Shown piece by piece: positions 7,943 to 16,711 of a stretch of DNA of 54,304 nucleotides. Every line of letters begins with the position of its first letter. Positions within the stretch are counted from its first letter, which is position 1. The notes below the pieces were generated by a model, which was not told the origin of the DNA, did not search any database, and saw nothing but the letters and a program-made list of their open reading frames with translations. This stretch comes from Anaerolineae bacterium (GTDB lineage Bacteria; Chloroflexota; Anaerolineae; Aggregatilineales; Aggregatilineaceae). The stretch lies in assembly GCA_016926875.1 (NCBI GenBank), contig JAFGNU010000007.1, positions 1 to 54,304 on the forward strand. The letters run 5' to 3'. A program made the position numbers and the translations under genes.

Positions 7943-8515
7943 CTACTCGGCGGTTTCTGTGGCTTCCGCCTCAACGTCGCTTTCGGCTTCGATGTCAACC
8001 GCTTCTTCTGCGGCTTCGGGTTCTTCGACTTCTTCTTCAGCCTCGCCACCGGCTACGACCGTCGAAGCTTCCTGCTTATCGATCTCGACCTTGACCACGC
8101 ACCAGTCGTCGCCCGATTTTTCCATTTCCAGCACCCAGCGGGTATCGATCATCTCGTTGTTGTCTTCGTCGTCGGGGTCTGCACGGATCGAAGCCGCCAG
8201 TTCAAATTCCTTGGCGTCATCGCCTTTGCCGACTTCATACGCACCGGAGACAATCACTTCTTCCTCGTTGCCGCCCTTGCCGATGTCGTACTTGAGATCG
8301 ATCTTCTGAATGTCAATCGCGCCGTAGAAAGCGGCCAACACGGCGGTCTGGTCCTGGTAGGAGTCGCACGCGGACTCTTCGGCCTTGTCCGCTTTGCCCT
8401 TCAACACTGCTTCGACATAATCCTGGGCAGCATCCTTAGATTCTGTGCTGCACGCGGTGAGCGCCGCCGACAGCACGAGCAGCACCACCAGGATAAATCC
8501 AAAACGTTTCGACAT
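7943..8515 (-). CDS. Lipoprotein of unknown function, acidic C-terminus
   Basis: The 190-residue protein has a type II signal peptide with lipobox LTAC at residues 19-22, so it is predicted to be lipid-anchored outside the cytoplasmic membrane. Residues 25-140 resemble a small DUF4878/NTF2-like lipoprotein domain (an AAQDYVEAVLKGKADKAEE helix followed by strands), an assignment made only by pattern. The last 45 residues are almost entirely Glu, Ala, Val and Asp and are probably unstructured. An AGGAG site lies upstream of ATG 8515. Confidence 0.65.
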   Translation of the reverse strand: MSKRFGFILVVLLVLSAALTACSTESKDAAQDYVEAVLKGKADKAEESACDSYQDQTAVLAAFYGAIDIQKIDLKYDIGKGGNEEEVIVSGAYEVGKGDDAKEFELAASIRADPDDEDNNEMIDTRWVLEMEKSGDDWCVVKVEIDKQEASTVVAGGEAEEEVEEPEAAEEAVDIEAESDVEAEATETAE

Positions 8516-8745
8516 AACCTTGTTTCTCCTCTATCGATTGAGAGCAATGCTCGAAACACCCAAATAGCCAGGGGATCATACTCTTTTGTGCCGGGGGGCG
8601 CAATAGTGAGGAGTAACAAAAATGGATGATCCGTTAATCACGCGGCTCACCAGCATAAGCCAGCGCCGCACCGGTACCGGCACGACGCTGGTGATGAAAC
8701 GAAACGCGATACGGTTCAGCCTGTCTGACCTGGACAGCGTCGGGT

Positions 8746-9930
8746 TTAGGCAGGGGCGCAGTCCACGTCGCAGTTGTTGAGGTCTTCGCCCGGCTCGCAA
8801 ATGCCGTTGCCACATTCGGGTCCTGGCTCCGGCCCTGGTCCGGGACAGGGCGGGCATACACACGGCGGGCATTCACACGGCGGGCACGGCTCCTGCTCGC
8901 AGGGTGGGCACTCGCACGGTGGGCACGGCTCCTGCCACGGGCACGGCTCGCAGGGCGGGCATTCACCCGGTTCGGGGCACGGCTCGCAGGGCGGGCATTC
9001 ACCTGGCTCAGGGCACGGCTCCGGCTCGCAGGGCGGGCACTCGCCCGGTTCGGGGCACTCACATGGCGGGCATTCACCCGGCTCTGGGCACTCGCACGGC
9101 TCCGGCTCGCAGGGTGGGCACTCACCCGGCTCTGGACACTCGCATGGCTCTGGCTCACAGGGCGGGCACTCGCCCGGTTCCTCGCCAAACCCGCATGTGA
9201 TCAGCAACTGCACCGAACCGGGCCTGTCCGGCAGGTCAGACAGCACCTCGACCTCGTACCAGCCGCTTTCAGGTGCCAGCGTCACCGAGTCACCGAGCGC
9301 CAGCCCGCCGCGCAGTTCCGCCACCTCCATCCCACCTTCGTGGCGCAGATACACCAGAAACGGGTAAGTGATCGGATCGCCCTCGTCCATGTTGGTGACA
9401 ATGAAGCGGGTCGGGCAGTCGTGCACCTCGAACTCGAAGTACTGCGGTTCGCCGCTGACCGGCACCTCCACCATAACCGGGGCATCATAGGCCAGCGGTT
9501 CGCGCGGGACTCTGGGGCGGCCATCCACGCGCAGCACAAAATCGCCATAGGTGCCGTTCTCGCTGCCCACGTGCAGTCTGTACGTGCCGCCCGCATGTGC
9601 AAAGCCGCTCAGGTGGATGTGTCCCTCGTTCAGCGGCGACCGGTTGCCGACGCTCAAGATAATCGGCTGCTCGTATGCGTCAACCACTTCGATCAACGGC
9701 GCCAGGTCACCGGATGTGACCAGCATGTTGACGCTGACCAGGTCGCCCGGCGACGTATTGAAGGAATAGCCCAGCGCCGGTTGCTGGGTGGACAGGGTCC
9801 CGGTGACAGCGGTCCCATACTGGATGGCGGTAACCGGCGGGCCGCCCTGGGCCTGTACGCCGACTGCCGACGGCAGCAGCAGTACACTGACGATCACAGC
9901 CCCAACGAATAGTAACCTTTTGTGTTTCAC
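8746..9930 (-). CDS. Secreted Cys/Pro-rich repeat protein
   Basis: The 394-residue protein starts at GTG 9930, with AGGAGGAGG directly upstream. A signal peptide (residues 1-28, ending VQAQG) is followed by two beta-rich domains at about 33-138 and 145-248; the first is PPC-like. Residues 251-365 are a low-complexity array of CPPCEPEP, CECPEPGE and CPPCE units with dozens of cysteines, almost all in CxxC or CxC spacing. The C-terminus (373-391) is a separate motif CGNGICEPGEDLNNCDVDC, a disulfide-rich, probably metal-binding cap found at the end of surface proteins. The repeat could form a disulfide-bonded rod or bind metals. Function is unknown. Confidence 0.75.
   Translation of the reverse strand: MKHKRLLFVGAVIVSVLLLPSAVGVQAQGGPPVTAIQYGTAVTGTLSTQQPALGYSFNTSPGDLVSVNMLVTSGDLAPLIEVVDAYEQPIILSVGNRSPLNEGHIHLSGFAHAGGTYRLHVGSENGTYGDFVLRVDGRPRVPREPLAYDAPVMVEVPVSGEPQYFEFEVHDCPTRFIVTNMDEGDPITYPFLVYLRHEGGMEVAELRGGLALGDSVTLAPESGWYEVEVLSDLPDRPGSVQLLITCGFGEEPGECPPCEPEPCECPEPGECPPCEPEPCECPEPGECPPCECPEPGECPPCEPEPCPEPGECPPCEPCPEPGECPPCEPCPWQEPCPPCECPPCEQEPCPPCECPPCVCPPCPGPGPEPGPECGNGICEPGEDLNNCDVDCAPA
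8836..9180 (-). repeat. Degenerate tandem repeat coding for Cys-Pro-Glu units
   Basis: About 345 bp made of units of roughly 24-48 bp that encode GECPPCEPEP and CECPEP in variable order. The period is irregular but always a multiple of 3, as expected for a coding repeat expanded by slippage or unequal recombination. Confidence 0.8.
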
Positions 9931-10088
9931 TGCCTCCTCCTGTTATGCTGATTGACTCGGCATTCCCGTTCAGTTGTTGTGCAAACGCGCCTGCACCCTC
10001 ATCGTAAAAAAGAACAATATAAATCCGGTTAGGGAGTTATATAGACTCGATAAAATGATCAACTTACATAGGCTTTTTGTGACTAACG

Positions 10089-10107
10089 TACTATTAGCAT
10101 AATAGTA
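10089..10107. promoter_or_regulatory. 19-bp perfect palindrome in an AT-rich divergent intergenic region
   Basis: TACTATTAGCATAATAGTA has two 8-bp perfect arms around GCA. It sits in the AT-rich part (about 9990-10130) of the 340-nt gap between the Cys-rich protein gene (minus) and the membrane methyltransferase gene (plus). An operator for either divergent gene is plausible. The rest of the gap has no other clear element apart from the two ribosome sites. Confidence 0.4.
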
Positions 10108-10270
10108 TCGAAAGGGCATTCGGCGCAAACCGCCGCCCACCGCACCACACCAGGACGGCGGGCTTCAGGCCAAACTACATAGCAGCATTAACAGATAATT
10201 TGTCACGCCGCAGAAGCTGGTATACAGTCAGGTTCATCTGTCCCCAATTAGAGGTGAGGAGGAGCAGTTG

Positions 10271-10831
10271 ATGTCACTTACTCCCCCATTTGAACTCGGC
10301 CTGTCGAACGCCTGGCTGCTGATACTCCCCTTCCTGATCGTGAATTACGGGATTTCATTCGTCGTGGTCAAGCGGCAGTCCAGCCTGTTTGCCTGGCCGG
10401 AATACACCGCGCAAGAGCGGCGAGTCCTGTCCTGGTCGATGGCCTGCTTATTGCTCAATGCCGTGTACAGCGTCTTTGTACCACTCAAGACCGGGGCCTG
10501 GCTGGCCGCTGGCCTGATCGTGTATGCCGTGGGCATGCTGTTTCTCCTGGGCGGCATCTACCACTTCGCGTCCACGCCGGTAGACCAGCCGAATACCGGC
10601 GGGCTGTATCGCTTTTCGCGCAATCCAATGTACCTCAGCTTCTTTTTGATCTTCCTGGGAGCCGGACTGGCCGGGGCGTCCTGGCCGATGCTGCTGCTGG
10701 CGCTGGTGGTGTTTTGGCTGCAAGGCCGGTATTTGGTGCCGCCCGAAGAACGAATGTGTCTGGAAAAGTTCGGTGAGGTGTACCAGACGTACATGCAAAA
10801 AACACCGCGCTGGATCGGGCTGCCGCGCTAA
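10271..10831 (+). CDS. Isoprenylcysteine-type membrane methyltransferase family protein
   Basis: The 186-residue integral membrane protein has about five hydrophobic segments. The C-terminal half carries the family signature: GLYRFSRNPMY near residues 110-120, then a PPEE pair and FGEVYQTYMQKTPRWIG near the end. In ICMT/PEMT-like enzymes these residues bind SAM and the lipid or prenyl substrate at the membrane face. The bacterial substrates of this family are mostly unknown. ATG 10271 follows AGGAGG by 8 nt; the TTG codon just before it is not preferred. Confidence 0.75.
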   Translation: MSLTPPFELGLSNAWLLILPFLIVNYGISFVVVKRQSSLFAWPEYTAQERRVLSWSMACLLLNAVYSVFVPLKTGAWLAAGLIVYAVGMLFLLGGIYHFASTPVDQPNTGGLYRFSRNPMYLSFFLIFLGAGLAGASWPMLLLALVVFWLQGRYLVPPEERMCLEKFGEVYQTYMQKTPRWIGLPR

Positions 10832-10884
10832 TCCAGCCGCAGGCGCCTGTCTCATCTCCCCGGTCAATACGTTGGAATGGAAAG

Positions 10885-10900
10885 GGGCCGGGGGGTGAGG
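10885..10900 (+). repeat. Dispersed intergenic repeat, copy 1
   Basis: GGGCCGGGGGGTGAGG is shared exactly with 13376-13391. Both copies lie in intergenic spaces, with an AATGG a little upstream. It looks like the conserved end of a short stem-loop repeat family. Confidence 0.5.
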
Positions 10901-10929
10901 TTAATGCATCCCTGTCCTGATACCCCCGC

Positions 10930-11697
10930 CTACAGCGGGTAGATGTCGATGCCGAATGCCGTTGCAACGGCCACGATCAGCGGCGCGATGATCAGCGCGG
11001 GCAGGAAGTTCGCTACGCGCGGCTGCTTGATGTCCAGCAGCACCAGTGACAGGCCGAGCAGGATCAGGCCGCCGACCGCTGTCATTTCGTTGATCATGGC
11101 GTCGGACATAAATTCGCCCGCCAGGAAGCCCATCAGCGCCAGCCCGCCCTGCAAGCCGAGGACTGTGATCACGCTGAACAGCACGCCGATCCCCAGGCTG
11201 GCGGCAAAAGCCATCGCCGCGAAGCCGTCCAGCGTGCTTTTGATCGCCAACTGCTGAAAGCCCGACGACAGCCCCATCCCATCCTGGATCGAGCCGACAA
11301 ACGTCAGCGGGCCAACGCAAAAGACCAGGCTGGCCGTGACATAGCCCTCGATAAACCGCGCCCGCCGCGCCGCCGCCGAATCGCGCTCCGATTCCGTCTG
11401 CCCGTCATCACCACCGGACGCGGACCGCTCCACGCGCGCCTGAATCCAGCCGCCCAACGCTTCCAGCCGGGCGTCGAGCCTGCACAATTCACCGGTGATC
11501 GCGCCGATCACCAGGCTGAGCAGCGGGATAATGACATTGCCGGTTTCCCCGGCGTTGCTGATTCCGACAAACAGCGTCGTCAGGCCCAGCCCGGTAACGA
11601 CCGATTCCTGCACCCGGTCGGACAGCCGGTTGCCGACGATCAGCCCCAGTGAGCCGCCGATCAAGACCGTGATCGTGTTGAGAAGGGTCCCCCTCAT
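10930..11697 (-). CDS. DUF554 family membrane protein
   Basis: The 255-residue protein has 6-7 hydrophobic segments and the DUF554 (YdfK/YqgA) hallmarks: an N-terminal GTLLNTITVLIGGSLG, then SNAGETGN, CVGPLTFVGSIQDG near residue 128 and an ALMGFLAGEF region. A charged cytoplasmic loop lies at about 84-112. The family is widespread and its transport substrate is not established. ATG 11697 is preferred over the adjacent TTG; a GGGGGA site lies a few nt upstream. It starts 9 nt after the stop of the upstream DUF3048 gene, so the two are probably one transcript. Confidence 0.85.
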   Translation of the reverse strand: MRGTLLNTITVLIGGSLGLIVGNRLSDRVQESVVTGLGLTTLFVGISNAGETGNVIIPLLSLVIGAITGELCRLDARLEALGGWIQARVERSASGGDDGQTESERDSAAARRARFIEGYVTASLVFCVGPLTFVGSIQDGMGLSSGFQQLAIKSTLDGFAAMAFAASLGIGVLFSVITVLGLQGGLALMGFLAGEFMSDAMINEMTAVGGLILLGLSLVLLDIKQPRVANFLPALIIAPLIVAVATAFGIDIYPL

Positions 11698-11706
11698 CAA
11701 TCCCCC

Positions 11707-13101
11707 TTATGGTAGTTCGACAATCGTCGGCGTCAGTGTAGGCGTGATATAGGGCGCAGCAGCCGTTGCCGTCCCGGCGGCGATCTGTGTCTGGGTACCA
11801 TAGATCGCGCTGCTGGTAGCCTGCATATCTACTTTGTTCTCGCTGAGGTCCACGCCCCACATGAACGGGCGCACGATCTCAAACCACGTCTGGCCCGGTT
11901 TGAGGTGCATCGGGTCTTCACCGCCGGGATACAACAGCCACAGGCCGAGCTTGCCCTGCGCGTGCCACCACTCGCCCTCGTACCACATCCCGTCGCGGAA
12001 CAACCACGCCGGGCCGTGCCCCCACAGGATCGTTTCGATCACCGTGCCGCCGGTTTCGCTCTCGTAAATATCCGGGCGGTTAACGTGTTCGGCTTCCAAT
12101 ACGACGATATTATCGGCGGCAAGCTGCTCGCCGGTAATGGCGTCCACGTGCGGCAGGCCGGAATTCCAGCGATAATAGCGCCCATCATCCGGGTTATACT
12201 GCCAGCGCGTATCCTGGCGGTCGTTGTAGTAGTCGATAAAAATATCCTGGACCGGTTCACCATCGGGATCGGGCGCATCCGTGAAGGCAAAGCCGCGCAT
12301 CCCCCAGGCGTCATTCACGTTGCGCTGCTCCGCGATCTCCCACATTTTGTAGGTATCGCCAAACAGGGTGTGCTCGTAGGCTTTGCCGTCTTCGGGGAAG
12401 CGTTCAAACGGTTCGTTCACGCCGATGTGCGGCGACAGCGCGCGCCATTTCCACTCGGAATCAAGGATATACTGGCGAATCCACTCGTTCGAGCCGCTGT
12501 AGGCCAGCAGTCCCTCGAACATCTCAACCAGTTCCAGGTCCAGCAGGCGGGCGCTGCGCACGCTGCCGACGTGGTCTGTGCCCTGGCTCCGGTAGATCGC
12601 GGCAAAGCGCGTTACGCCGCCCTCGACTTCGTATTCAAATACAATGTCGGCCTTGTCCAGCCCGCTCTGGGGCCGCACGATCTCCGGGAAGTTGGAGACT
12701 TTGACAATCAGCGTGCGGCGGTTGGCCGCTTCCTCGCTTGGGAACGGCAGCCCGGTCAGCGGGTTGAACCCCTCCGGGTATTCGCTCGGCCCAACGGTGG
12801 TAGCGGTTGGGCTGGGTGTGGCGGTCGGCGTGCGCGACGGCGTTGGCGAACTGGTCGGCGTAAAGGTCGGTGTGATGGATGGCGTATCGGACGGCCTGGG
12901 TGTCGCCGTTGGCGGCATCGTCGGCGTGATGCGCGGGGTGTTGGTGGGTGGCATGGTTGGGCGGTGTGTATTGGTGGGCGGAATAGTCGGCTGGTTGCCC
13001 TGCCCTGCCGCCGAGAGCGGAGTCAACCCGGCAGCCAGGCTGACCAGCAGCACGACTACCAGCGCTCCGATAGATAACAGTACTGGCGCCAATCGTTGCA
13101 T
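11707..13101 (-). CDS. Secreted DUF3048 (YerB-like) protein
   Basis: The 464-residue protein has an N-terminal hydrophobic segment (residues 5-31), then about 70 residues of Pro/Thr-rich linker, then the DUF3048 fold from about residue 110. Family features include NPLTGLPF, RTLIVKVSNFPEIVRPQSGLD and VGSVRSARLLDLEL, with the C-terminal part (KPGQTWFEIV) completing the domain. DUF3048 proteins are extracytoplasmic; Bacillus YerB is the best known and its function is unclear. The tail (TPTLTPTIVELP) is again Pro/Thr-rich. It is the first gene of a likely pair with the DUF554 gene. Confidence 0.85.
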   Translation of the reverse strand: MQRLAPVLLSIGALVVVLLVSLAAGLTPLSAAGQGNQPTIPPTNTHRPTMPPTNTPRITPTMPPTATPRPSDTPSITPTFTPTSSPTPSRTPTATPSPTATTVGPSEYPEGFNPLTGLPFPSEEAANRRTLIVKVSNFPEIVRPQSGLDKADIVFEYEVEGGVTRFAAIYRSQGTDHVGSVRSARLLDLELVEMFEGLLAYSGSNEWIRQYILDSEWKWRALSPHIGVNEPFERFPEDGKAYEHTLFGDTYKMWEIAEQRNVNDAWGMRGFAFTDAPDPDGEPVQDIFIDYYNDRQDTRWQYNPDDGRYYRWNSGLPHVDAITGEQLAADNIVVLEAEHVNRPDIYESETGGTVIETILWGHGPAWLFRDGMWYEGEWWHAQGKLGLWLLYPGGEDPMHLKPGQTWFEIVRPFMWGVDLSENKVDMQATSSAIYGTQTQIAAGTATAAAPYITPTLTPTIVELP

Positions 13102-13261
13102 CCCGATACCTCAGTTCAATCTAGCTTGCGTCATCAAAGCACCCCTGCGGGCATGGTCGCACAGTATACCGCTCCACCAGCCTGCTGACCAAAATCGTCC
13201 CGGCGAGGCGCGCAAATCGCCGGGCAAGCGTACAGGTAGCGCTGGTTCCACCGGCCCGCAC

Positions 13262-13290
13262 ATAAAAAGGCCGGGTTGTATGTCCCGGCC
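13262..13290 (-). terminator. Intrinsic terminator downstream of the FGE-fold gene
   Basis: On the minus strand GGCCGGG and CCCGGCC form a perfect 7-bp stem with an 8-nt loop (13269-13290), followed by TTTTTATG. It lies downstream of the stop of the gene at 13434-14363 and before the DUF3048 gene. Confidence 0.75.
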
Positions 13291-13342
13291 CCGTTGTTCC
13301 GTCATGGAAACCGCTTCTCACACCAGCGAGGTTGTATTCACC

Positions 13343-13396
13343 GTTGGCTCCCCCTCTCTATTTCCAATGGCGAGAGGGCCGGGGGGTGAGGCCAAC
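13343..13396. repeat. Dispersed intergenic stem-loop repeat, copy 2
   Basis: Outer arms GTTGGC (13343-13348) and GCCAAC (13391-13396) enclose inner arms CCCTCTC (13352-13358) and GAGAGGG (13372-13378). The core GGGCCGGGGGGTGAGG is shared with 10885-10900. Within the 332-nt gap 13102-13433 this element and the terminator at 13262-13290 are the only structures I see. Confidence 0.55.
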
Positions 13397-13433
13397 CGCC
13401 AGACAACCACATCTGCTAAACTAGCACAACACC

Positions 13434-14363
13434 CTAATAGTCACGCATACAGCGGATCCCCAGGTCAGGCGCTTTTATGTAGGCAACATCCGGCGTGCGT
13501 CTAGCCGCACGCAGCGTGGAACCACCGCCTCCGTATGTGCTGCCCCGCTGGACGTAGCTGTCAGACTCATCGTCACCGGCTTGCTCGCGTCCATCCCTCG
13601 CATCATAGGGATAGGGGAAAACCTCGGGGTCATAGCGCGAGCGCGTCCATTCGGCCACGTTGCCAGCCATGTCATAGGCCCCTACCCAGGACACACCGCC
13701 CGCATAACTGCCAACGGGCGCTGTGTACGGATACCCATCATCATGAGACTCGTCCCGCCAGACCCAATCGCAGTTTTGGTCACAGTAATTGGCGTGCGCA
13801 GCCTCAAATTCGCTGCCCCAGGGATACATCAGACTATCCGGGCCGCGCGCTGCATATTCCCATTCAGCTTCGCTGGGCAGCCGTGCGCCGCGCAGCTTAC
13901 AAAACGCCTGGGCTTCATACCAGTTCACCAGGTTCCGGGGATCCTCTCCAACCGCCCCCTCAGCGTCGAATTCCGCCACGCCACCCAAAGCGGCAAACTG
14001 CGCATTGGTCACTTCGTAGCGATCAATCCAGAAGGGTTCGTCAAAGCAAATTTCGTGCGCCGGTTGCTCATGCGCAAACCACTCGCTGATACATTCACCG
14101 TATGCCGCTTCGCACAATACCCTGGCAGCGTCGAGTTGGTCATCTGTGCTGCCCATCAAAAAGCATCCAGCCGGGATCAGCACCATCTCCACGTCGTCAA
14201 ACGCCTGAACATATGGCTGCCAATCATCATTGCTCTCGACCCCCGCCAGCGCCAAAGCCTCAATATCGGGGGGAACCTCATCACCCTGCGCGCAAACAGC
14301 AACGGGCACAAGCATGATCGCTGCACATACCAAAAGAACGACTGACCCCTTGCGTTTTTTCAA
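13434..14363 (-). CDS. Secreted FGE-sulfatase-fold protein
   Basis: The 309-residue protein has a signal peptide (about residues 1-25, ending VAVCAQG) and a single FGE/SUMF1-type domain from about residue 55. Motifs: VLIPAGCFLMGS, FWIDRYEVTNAQF, RLPSEAEWEYAARG, YPWGSEF and YDMAGNVAEWTRS. True formylglycine-generating enzymes carry two catalytic cysteines after the RGGSW motif. Here that region reads RGSTYGGGGSTLRAARR with no Cys, so it is probably a binding or structural member of the C-type-lectin-like fold, not a sulfatase activator. The start is TTG, supported by AAAGGA 8 nt upstream. It is more diverged than the three FGE copies near 44-47 kb. Confidence 0.8.
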   Translation of the reverse strand: MKKRKGSVVLLVCAAIMLVPVAVCAQGDEVPPDIEALALAGVESNDDWQPYVQAFDDVEMVLIPAGCFLMGSTDDQLDAARVLCEAAYGECISEWFAHEQPAHEICFDEPFWIDRYEVTNAQFAALGGVAEFDAEGAVGEDPRNLVNWYEAQAFCKLRGARLPSEAEWEYAARGPDSLMYPWGSEFEAAHANYCDQNCDWVWRDESHDDGYPYTAPVGSYAGGVSWVGAYDMAGNVAEWTRSRYDPEVFPYPYDARDGREQAGDDESDSYVQRGSTYGGGGSTLRAARRTPDVAYIKAPDLGIRCMRDY

Positions 14364-14411
14364 AGCAAAGTCCTTTCAAGAAAGAAAAAACTGATCGCCT
14401 CTATTCTTCCG

Positions 14412-16010
14412 TCAGGGTTCTGCCGACGCTAACGCCGGTCCCGCCGCCGAGCTGACATCCAGCAGCATCACCTTCACACCGTTGAACGTATGCTGATCGA
14501 CCACCCTGTCCCGCCGCTCGATCAACCAGTCACCGATGTGTGTCAGGCCCGGTTGGAACGGATCAAAATCGGGCATGACCCCCTGGCGGTGTACATCTTC
14601 GTTTGGGTTGCGATACAGCACCCACACCCGCCGCGCCGCCTGTTCGACCGGCTGTGTATCCGGTTCGTCGGACAGCACGACAACATCCAACGCCGGGCAC
14701 GCTTCTTCATCAAAATAATGCAAAAATGCCTGCTTTTCGTTGCCCCGGTTAAGGATCACGCTGTCACCCGGCTGGCAGTCCTGGGTTACGTAGGTTGCCA
14801 CTTCGCGCCACCCGGCACGCCGGTAGCCGCCGGTGTAGAACGAGGACGCCACGTTATACGCGCACGTCAGGACCACCACGCCCAGCGCGAGCTGCCATAT
14901 CCAGCGCGGGTGCTGCATCCAGCCGCAGACTACCAGCAGGATGAGCGCGGGCAGGAACACCATAAAATAGCGATCCACGTAGAACGAGATAACCAGCGCC
15001 GACACCAGGAACACCGGGATCAGCGGCACGCCGATCAGCCAGAACCAGTAGTAGTTCTCGCTGGCAGCTTTCCGGTCACGAACGGCGCTCATCAGCCCAA
15101 AGACCAGCCCCAACGCCACGATCATCAGGCCGGGCACCAGGTACCATTTCAGCACGCCGTCATAGCCGATGCTCATGTGCCACAGCGTCAGCGGGATGTC
15201 TCGCAGCTTCGGGTTGGGTATCCACTCGGAGGCCATGCCCGGCGGCTGCTGCAACAGCCGGTAGAGCCAGCTCAAAATAGGGATCGCGGCGATCATCTGC
15301 GCACCCAACCAGCAGCGCAGCAGGCGGCGGTCCCGGCGGCGTGCCAGCACGAGGAATACATACTGGGCGCCAAACAGCGCCAGCGCCGAATAATGGGCAA
15401 AATAGGCTGTCATGCTGCTGGCAATAAACACCAGCCATACCATGCGCGTCCGGCGGCCCTGCACCAGCAGCAGGAAACTGTACGATGCACACAGCGACAG
15501 CACAAAGATCAGCGCATAGGGGCGTGCCGTCCGCGACAGCAGCACGTGATACGGGTTGACCGCCAGCAGCGCGCCCGCCCACAGCGCCAGCTCATGATTG
15601 CCATACAGCCGGACAATGATAAACATCAACAGCGCGATACCCAGCAGCCCCAACAGGGCCGAGGGCAGCCGCAGCAGGATTTCGGTGTAGTTCGGCCAAA
15701 ACCGCAGCGACAAAAAATATAGCGGCGTCTGGTTACCGGATGCCAGGATCGAGTTCAGCGATGTGCGCAGCGATGTCTGCGCCCGGAAGGCCGTCAGGAC
15801 CTCATCGGTCCACAGGCTGGCCCCGCCGAGGTTCCAGACCCGCAGCACGAATCCCACCAGTAAGATCAGCACTGCACCACCCAAAAACGGGCGCGGGCGA
15901 ACATCTACCGGATGCTTAAAGCCCGCTACGGCAAGTTCGCGCGTGGCGCGGGCGCCAACAGCCGCCTGCCCCACCCCCATAGCCTGCACTGGTCCTATCA
16001 TGCTCCCCAT
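14412..16010 (-). CDS. GT39-like membrane glycosyltransferase
   Basis: This polytopic protein of about 532 residues has about 10 hydrophobic segments. The first periplasmic loop carries the acidic motif (GGASLWTDEVLTAFRAQTS) typical of GT-C fold glycosyltransferases of the PMT/ArnT group, which use polyprenyl-phosphate sugars and act outside the membrane. NQTPLYFLSLRFW and ARPYALIFVLSL follow the family pattern. The acceptor is unknown. The frame stays open to GTG 16055, but ATG 16010 has AGGTGG 6 nt upstream and is preferred. It may act on cell-surface polymers or glycoproteins such as the many secreted proteins around it. Confidence 0.75.
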   Translation of the reverse strand: MGSMIGPVQAMGVGQAAVGARATRELAVAGFKHPVDVRPRPFLGGAVLILLVGFVLRVWNLGGASLWTDEVLTAFRAQTSLRTSLNSILASGNQTPLYFLSLRFWPNYTEILLRLPSALLGLLGIALLMFIIVRLYGNHELALWAGALLAVNPYHVLLSRTARPYALIFVLSLCASYSFLLLVQGRRTRMVWLVFIASSMTAYFAHYSALALFGAQYVFLVLARRRDRRLLRCWLGAQMIAAIPILSWLYRLLQQPPGMASEWIPNPKLRDIPLTLWHMSIGYDGVLKWYLVPGLMIVALGLVFGLMSAVRDRKAASENYYWFWLIGVPLIPVFLVSALVISFYVDRYFMVFLPALILLVVCGWMQHPRWIWQLALGVVVLTCAYNVASSFYTGGYRRAGWREVATYVTQDCQPGDSVILNRGNEKQAFLHYFDEEACPALDVVVLSDEPDTQPVEQAARRVWVLYRNPNEDVHRQGVMPDFDPFQPGLTHIGDWLIERRDRVVDQHTFNGVKVMLLDVSSAAGPALASAEP

Positions 16011-16245
16011 CGAATACCACCTGTATTCAAACAACGCGTACAAGATCGTTAGCACCGCACATCATGAAACGGAAATAGCCCCATACGCCGTTCCGTTAAT
16101 TTGACGACGTGATTTTACCTCTAATACGCAAATCCCGCCGCTTCGTTGCGCTCGTAAAGCCATCACCAGGGATGAGAGAGCCTGTGTCGTCCCTTTTGGA
16201 GTGCAGCGATCACATCGCATTCGCGCTCGTTTTAGATTCCAGGCA

Positions 16246-16275
16246 TTCTCACCTGCTGGTGTGACATGCTATAAT
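16246..16275 (+). promoter_or_regulatory. Extended -10 promoter upstream of cutA
   Basis: TTCTCA (16246-16251), an 18-nt spacer, and TGCTATAAT (16267-16275), which is an extended -10. Transcription would start near 16282 and leave a leader of about 110 nt before cutA. The leader can fold CGCAGCC against GGGTTGCG (about 16327-16361). The region 16056-16245 shows nothing else recognisable. Confidence 0.6.
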
Positions 16276-16393
16276 CTCAACGGCTATCTCGCGGCGCAAT
16301 ACCGTAAGATGATGAGAAGAAAGAATCGCAGCCGGGCGAGTGCTTCCCGAAGGGTTGCGCTGCCAGACAGGTCACAGGAGCACAGCATAACTG

Positions 16394-16711
16394 ATGAATG
16401 AACACCTCATCGTCTTTGTGACGGCTTCGTCCGAACCCCAGGCACGGCGCATTGCCCGCAAGCTGCTGCAAAGCAAGCTGGCCGCCTGTGTCAATTTTGT
16501 CCCGGTAGACTCGATGTTCGCCTGGAAGGGCAGCATTCAGGAAGAAGACGAAATCTTGATGATCATCAAAACCCGCGCCGACGCGTTTGACGCGCTGGCC
16601 GACGCGGTCAAGTCGGCGCACAGCTACGACACGCCGGAGATCATTGCGCTGCCCGTTGTGTTGGGATCACGTGAATATATGAGATGGATCGATAATGAAG
16701 TCACCAGTTGA
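16394..16711 (+). CDS. cutA: CutA family protein (divalent cation tolerance)
   Basis: The 105-residue protein matches CutA1 over its full length: VFVTASSEPQARRIARKLL, LAACVNFVPVDSMFAWKG, EDEILMIIKTR and SYDTPEIIALPV. CutA forms a very stable trimer; a link to copper tolerance is known from E. coli genetics, though its biochemical role is still debated. The ribosome site AGGAG is 13 nt from ATG, longer than usual. The stop overlaps the next gene by 17 nt, so the two are translationally linked. Confidence 0.93.
   Translation: MNEHLIVFVTASSEPQARRIARKLLQSKLAACVNFVPVDSMFAWKGSIQEEDEILMIIKTRADAFDALADAVKSAHSYDTPEIIALPVVLGSREYMRWIDNEVTS

Noticed and set aside
8836..9180. CRISPR-like array
   Set aside because: The repeats are irregular, all multiples of 3, without unique spacers, and code for a Cys-Pro-rich protein segment.
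11905..13077. A 390-codon plus-strand frame opposite the DUF3048 gene
   Set aside because: It is a shadow of a recognised family gene and lacks its own ribosome site and domain features.
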